In this document: positions 60,792-64,000 of the stretch, in pieces
Layout of the letters: every line of letters starts with the position of its first letter
How positions within the stretch are numbered: position 1 is the stretch's first letter
Assembly: GCA_025642065.1 (NCBI GenBank)
Contig: JAODUP010000958.1
Location: forward strand, 1-64,000
Length of the DNA stretch: 64,000 nucleotides
Direction: 5' to 3'
Source: Paralvinella palmiformis
Lineage: Eukaryota; Annelida; Polychaeta; Terebellida; Alvinellidae
Position numbers and translations under genes: made by a program
The notes under the pieces: generated by a model
Database searches by the model: none
Seen by the model: the letters and a program-made list of their open reading frames with translations, nothing else
What the model was told of the DNA's origin: nothing

Positions 60792-61037
60792 TCATTATTA
60801 CTACTGCTGCTACTATTGTTACTGTTACTATTACTACTACTACTACTACTACTACTACTACAGTTACTACTATTACTACTACTGTTACTATTACTACTAC
60901 TGTTACTATTAGTACTACTACTACTACTACTACTACAGTTACTACTATTACTACTACTGTTACTATTAGTACTACTACTACTACTTCTACTACTACTGTT
61001 ACTACTACTGTTCTTCTACTACTACTACTACTACTTG
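60619..61037. repeat. Long imperfect (ACT)n tract with inverted end
   Basis: About 420 bp of ACT units with GTT, TTCT, GCT and ATT interruptions arranged in a higher-order pattern (CTACTACTGTTACTATTAGT recurs). It ends in ACTTGTAGAAGTAGTAGTAG, a complementary hairpin. The frame is open, but the low-complexity product is an artefact. Confidence 0.95.
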
Positions 61038-63330
61038 TAGAAGTAGTAGTAGTAAGATGTTGTAGCCAACTATAACATGTTAGCTGTACGTCGTGTTGAC
61101 CGTCTTAGCTTTGAAAGAACTGAGACGTATTGAAACTGGCTTATTTAAAGTTCACATTGTTATTGTTGAAGTACTCAAAGAAGGGTCTGTGACTATATTA
61201 GAAAAATTTGACCCGTATGCGATGACGTAGGATATAATTTAAAACTAGCCCATACAGGTACAACACCTGTTGGCTACGATTGGCTTCGATGGATTTGGAG
61301 GAAGGTATTTAGTATTACCCAATATAGTCGGATTGTAATTTACCATGATTAAATATTGATAAAAATATGTAAATGATACCCTTTTCTGCGGCTAAACAAG
61401 GCTTGGAAGTCGGATGGCTTATTTTGATAATTTGTCGATTTTATACAATAAATGTTTCGTCGTGTACCGGCAACGGAATTTGTTATTATCAGATATAATT
61501 ATGTGTATACATATTTTTGGCAACGTCGAAGCGGCTGCGCCTCGAGTTTTGAACCTACGAATACGGACATTTATTGTGATGTGTGCATTATAATTTTGTG
61601 TGTGCAGACAATCTGTATTACTCCTGTCCTATTATATGCCATGAAATATGTAAATGTCGTTTTATGCAAGTCCGTAGATCTAGTTTAGTTGGGATCAAAC
61701 GCCAGAGATAGGCCGGGGGTTGGCGAACAGGCTAAATATAATAACAGTTAAGCTTAATTTACAGCAACCCCCCCCGCTTTAACAACTATTTTAAATGTGT
61801 TCCTTAGACTTACCGATGAAAAGATATTCCGTTTGTATTACTTCCACGCCCACGGCTTATACAACCAACAACACAACAGCAATTCACCACGTTTATAAAC
61901 CTGATTTTGCAGTCTGCGTTCCTATTTCCACGACCGGAAGTTGGGACCTGTTTGCCATCAAATGGGCAGCCGTGTTCGGTCTAGTTTTCTTTTAGGTGAA
62001 AGCGTATATCTCTTTATCTGTCATTTCGTATCAGAAATCAATTACATCGTGATACTAGTAGATAGCTGAGTGAGTCTGCGTTTCTCTGTCATAATCTTCT
62101 ATCTGTCGAACTTAAAGATTACCGCAACGGGCTCCCTCACTGTACTTCGCGTTTAGTTAGTTTTCTCGGAGGTTTAAGCGTCGTAGATTCCAATTTATTT
62201 TTGAATATTTCAGTATTTTATTTTTATGTTGCAAGAAGAAATATTTAAAAAAAATGGGATTACTGTAGTCGATAAAAAAGACCCATCCGACCATTTTCGC
62301 GCGCGATATGCTTATAAATGAATCACTCATTACTATGTACATATTTAATGATATTCCAGCTCAATCTCAAGCAGTGTTCTTTGTTGTTGCTGATCATGGT
62401 GGTATATTCTACGAATGGAGTATAGCCTTTTTTTTTCTTGTTGTGATCTAAGTCTTTAAACCAAAGATTTCTGTCAAGGTTCATCCTGTAAGTTTAGATT
62501 TTATTCGTTCTCTGTCTAAACCCTGTCCTATGTATTAAATTAAATATAAAAATTACACAACTACAGTAAGTCCGGATAACAACCACAGAAGCGCACGCGC
62601 ACACACAAGCACGCACACACACAAGCACGCACTCATACACGCACACAAACACACACATGCTACAACAATTGACCAACAAAATCTTATCATCAACACTTGG
62701 GTCGAACTTTCATGCACCATGGAAAACACCCAGTGATCCACGTAATCGACGACCTTATAGCATTAAGATAAAGGATTATATAATGTTTAAAAACAAATAC
62801 AATTAACAGCCCAGGATATGTATTGTTATTTTCGTATACCTTATCTGGCCTTCGAAGTTTTCACTGTGTGGATAGCTGCAATTGGAAGAAATCTAAAGTA
62901 ACTGTATTGGGAGTTAATGGTCGGGTATGCTCCTCAATCGACTGTTTCACGGCATTTTGTCACGCCTTCCGTTCAACATAATCGAACAGTTTATCGATGG
63001 AATAGGCTTACAATTCGTGAGGTCACCCTACACCAGTAGGGAGCACAAAGATGGGCAGCTGAAAATGTAAACTATCATAGCTCGTTTATTGTAATGGCAA
63101 ACCAAGTTAGGACTCGTGATATAAACGATAAAGCCGCATGGGCTTAAGTTAATTACTCATAGAATATACTTCCAACCACTTTGTTAGCGCTATCTATACA
63201 CGGTAACCACGACATTGAAAATTAAAACCGATATAGCTATACAGGAAATTAGGAAGTTCCATATACTGGCTTTGTTAAATCCACATTTTGTAACCCCTCA
63301 CTGTAGATCCGGTGGAATCCACATCCATTA
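61038..63330. other. Intergenic region, no gene seen
   Basis: Slightly richer in GC and CpG than the rest. It has short open frames (61452-61688, 61795-61995) without recognisable domains and a degenerate CA/CG-rich microsatellite at about 62590-62660. It should include the 3' flank of the dispanin-like gene. Confidence 0.4.
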
Positions 63331-63701
63331 TCAAGTGAAGAATGTTTTAATAGCCTGTAGCCACTCAGAGTAGTTTGTGTAACCAAAGTAACCGATTGCA
63401 CCCAACGCGCCTAATCCGAGGATTACCCCAGCCAGGGAAAAGCCGATGGCACACGATTTCTTGTACTTGGATCGGTCATAATTCCCACCAGTGTAATCCG
63501 AGTAGGAGCCGACGGATAGGACGAGACCGATCAGGCCGAACAGCGAGGAGATGCAGGCGGCCCAACAGCAACAGACCATCGTGAATATGGAACACCCGTG
63601 GCTACACCAGTCCCACTTCGGTGGCTTCACTGGTTCCGGTACTTCGATGGCGTAAGCTGTGAACTCTTTGTTGGCGGCGGCCACTACCTCTTGTGGAGAC
63701 A
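63331..63701 (-). CDS. CD225/dispanin (IFITM-like) protein, last exon
   Basis: The terminal coding exon of 371 nt reads SPQEVVAAANKEFTAYAIEV from just after an acceptor TTTCAG at 63702-63707. The codon spanning the join has one base in the upstream exon (it could be a split ATG). About 123 residues follow. A proline-containing lead PEPVKPPKWDWCSHGCSIF comes first. Hydrophobic segment 1 is VCCCWAACISSLFGLIGLVL with a membrane-proximal Cys cluster (palmitoylation sites in the family). The polar loop SYSDYTGGNYDRSKYKKS follows, and segment 2 is CAIGFSLAGVILGLGALGAI. The W...S.F...CC...G...L..S......GNY..A..K layout fits CD225/dispanins, membrane-remodelling and antiviral (IFITM) or trafficking proteins. 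The role in this organism is unknown. Upstream exon(s) are not identified and may lie beyond 64000. Confidence 0.7.
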
Positions 63702-63707
63702 CTGAAA

Positions 63708-64000
63708 TTATAACGTGCGTAGATCGTTCAGCATTAACGAGATAACTACCGCCTGGGGACGATCAGGCCATTTTTATTTTAAAATTGGCGGCACTATTGC
63801 AAGTGTGCGCTCAGACATGATCAATTATCGCAAACTATGACCACGATCGACCATATATATTAAAACAATCCATTTGAAAGTGTTGTTGACTCTCCCAAGA
63901 ACTCGTCTACGGATGCCGTTAATTTGCAGCCGAACGCCAGCCAGAAATTCCTAAGTCTGATGTCACTGCGTACAAACAATTTGTTGGACACTCTGTACCA
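63708..64000. other. Intron or 5' flank of the dispanin-like gene
   Basis: Sequence upstream of the acceptor of the last exon. I could not place a first exon here with confidence. Confidence 0.4.

Noticed and set aside
60570..61040. 156-codon open frame rich in leucine
   Set aside because: A product of the ACT microsatellite; no coding signal outside the repeat.
61452..61995. Short frames that might be exons of a gene at 61-62 kb
   Set aside because: No conserved motif, no paired splice sites and no coherent phase.

Overview
The window is nuclear DNA of an animal, most likely a marine invertebrate. It is AT-rich, its genes are split by many GT-AG introns of 0.1-3 kb, and it is full of microsatellites, tRNA-derived SINEs, non-LTR retrotransposon fragments and DNA transposons. 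The species cannot be fixed from the sequence. There are no operons, CRISPR arrays or bacterial signals.

Six host genes are recognisable, and splice models were built by hand from codon phase and family similarity. They are: (1) a CD20/MS4A-like four-TM protein, 4974-6696 (+); (2) an intronless beta-1,3-galactosyltransferase-like GT31 enzyme, 13583-14914 (-); (3, 4) two tandem, complete 12-exon copies of GSTCD (glutathione S-transferase C-terminal domain plus methyltransferase-like domain), copy A 17366-24913 (-) and copy B 27600-34864 (-); (5) FRG1, 40236-47587 (+), 8 exons, 261 aa; (6) the last exon of a CD225/dispanin (IFITM-like) two-TM protein, 63331-63701 (-), whose 5' part is not resolved.

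The rest is mostly mobile-element DNA. A SINE family (tRNA head plus conserved body plus ATC tail) has two copies with perfect 15-16 bp target-site duplications and at least six decayed copies. A second SINE (tRNA head plus LINE-like tail) lies tail to tail with a copy of the first family, and one 13 bp duplication encloses the pair. Fragments of at least four non-LTR retrotransposon lineages occur at 3.2-4.4, 9.9-10.5, 33.4, 50.5-53.4 and 57.1 kb. A 1.8 kb DNA transposon with terminal inverted repeats and a 6 bp duplication sits in GSTCD-A intron 2. A unit of about 5.3 kb at 53.4-58.7 kb is bounded by 0.5-0.6 kb inverted repeats and carries a decayed large ORF of a dispersed family with no name known to me.

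The best leads are the GSTCD tandem pair (copy A has gained an internal 46-residue duplication and changed conserved methyltransferase residues; copy B uses a GC-AG intron), the long-inverted-repeat element at 53.4-58.7 kb, and the composite SINE pair at 48.76-49.28 kb. No functional link between the host genes is evident; they look like ordinary neighbours.
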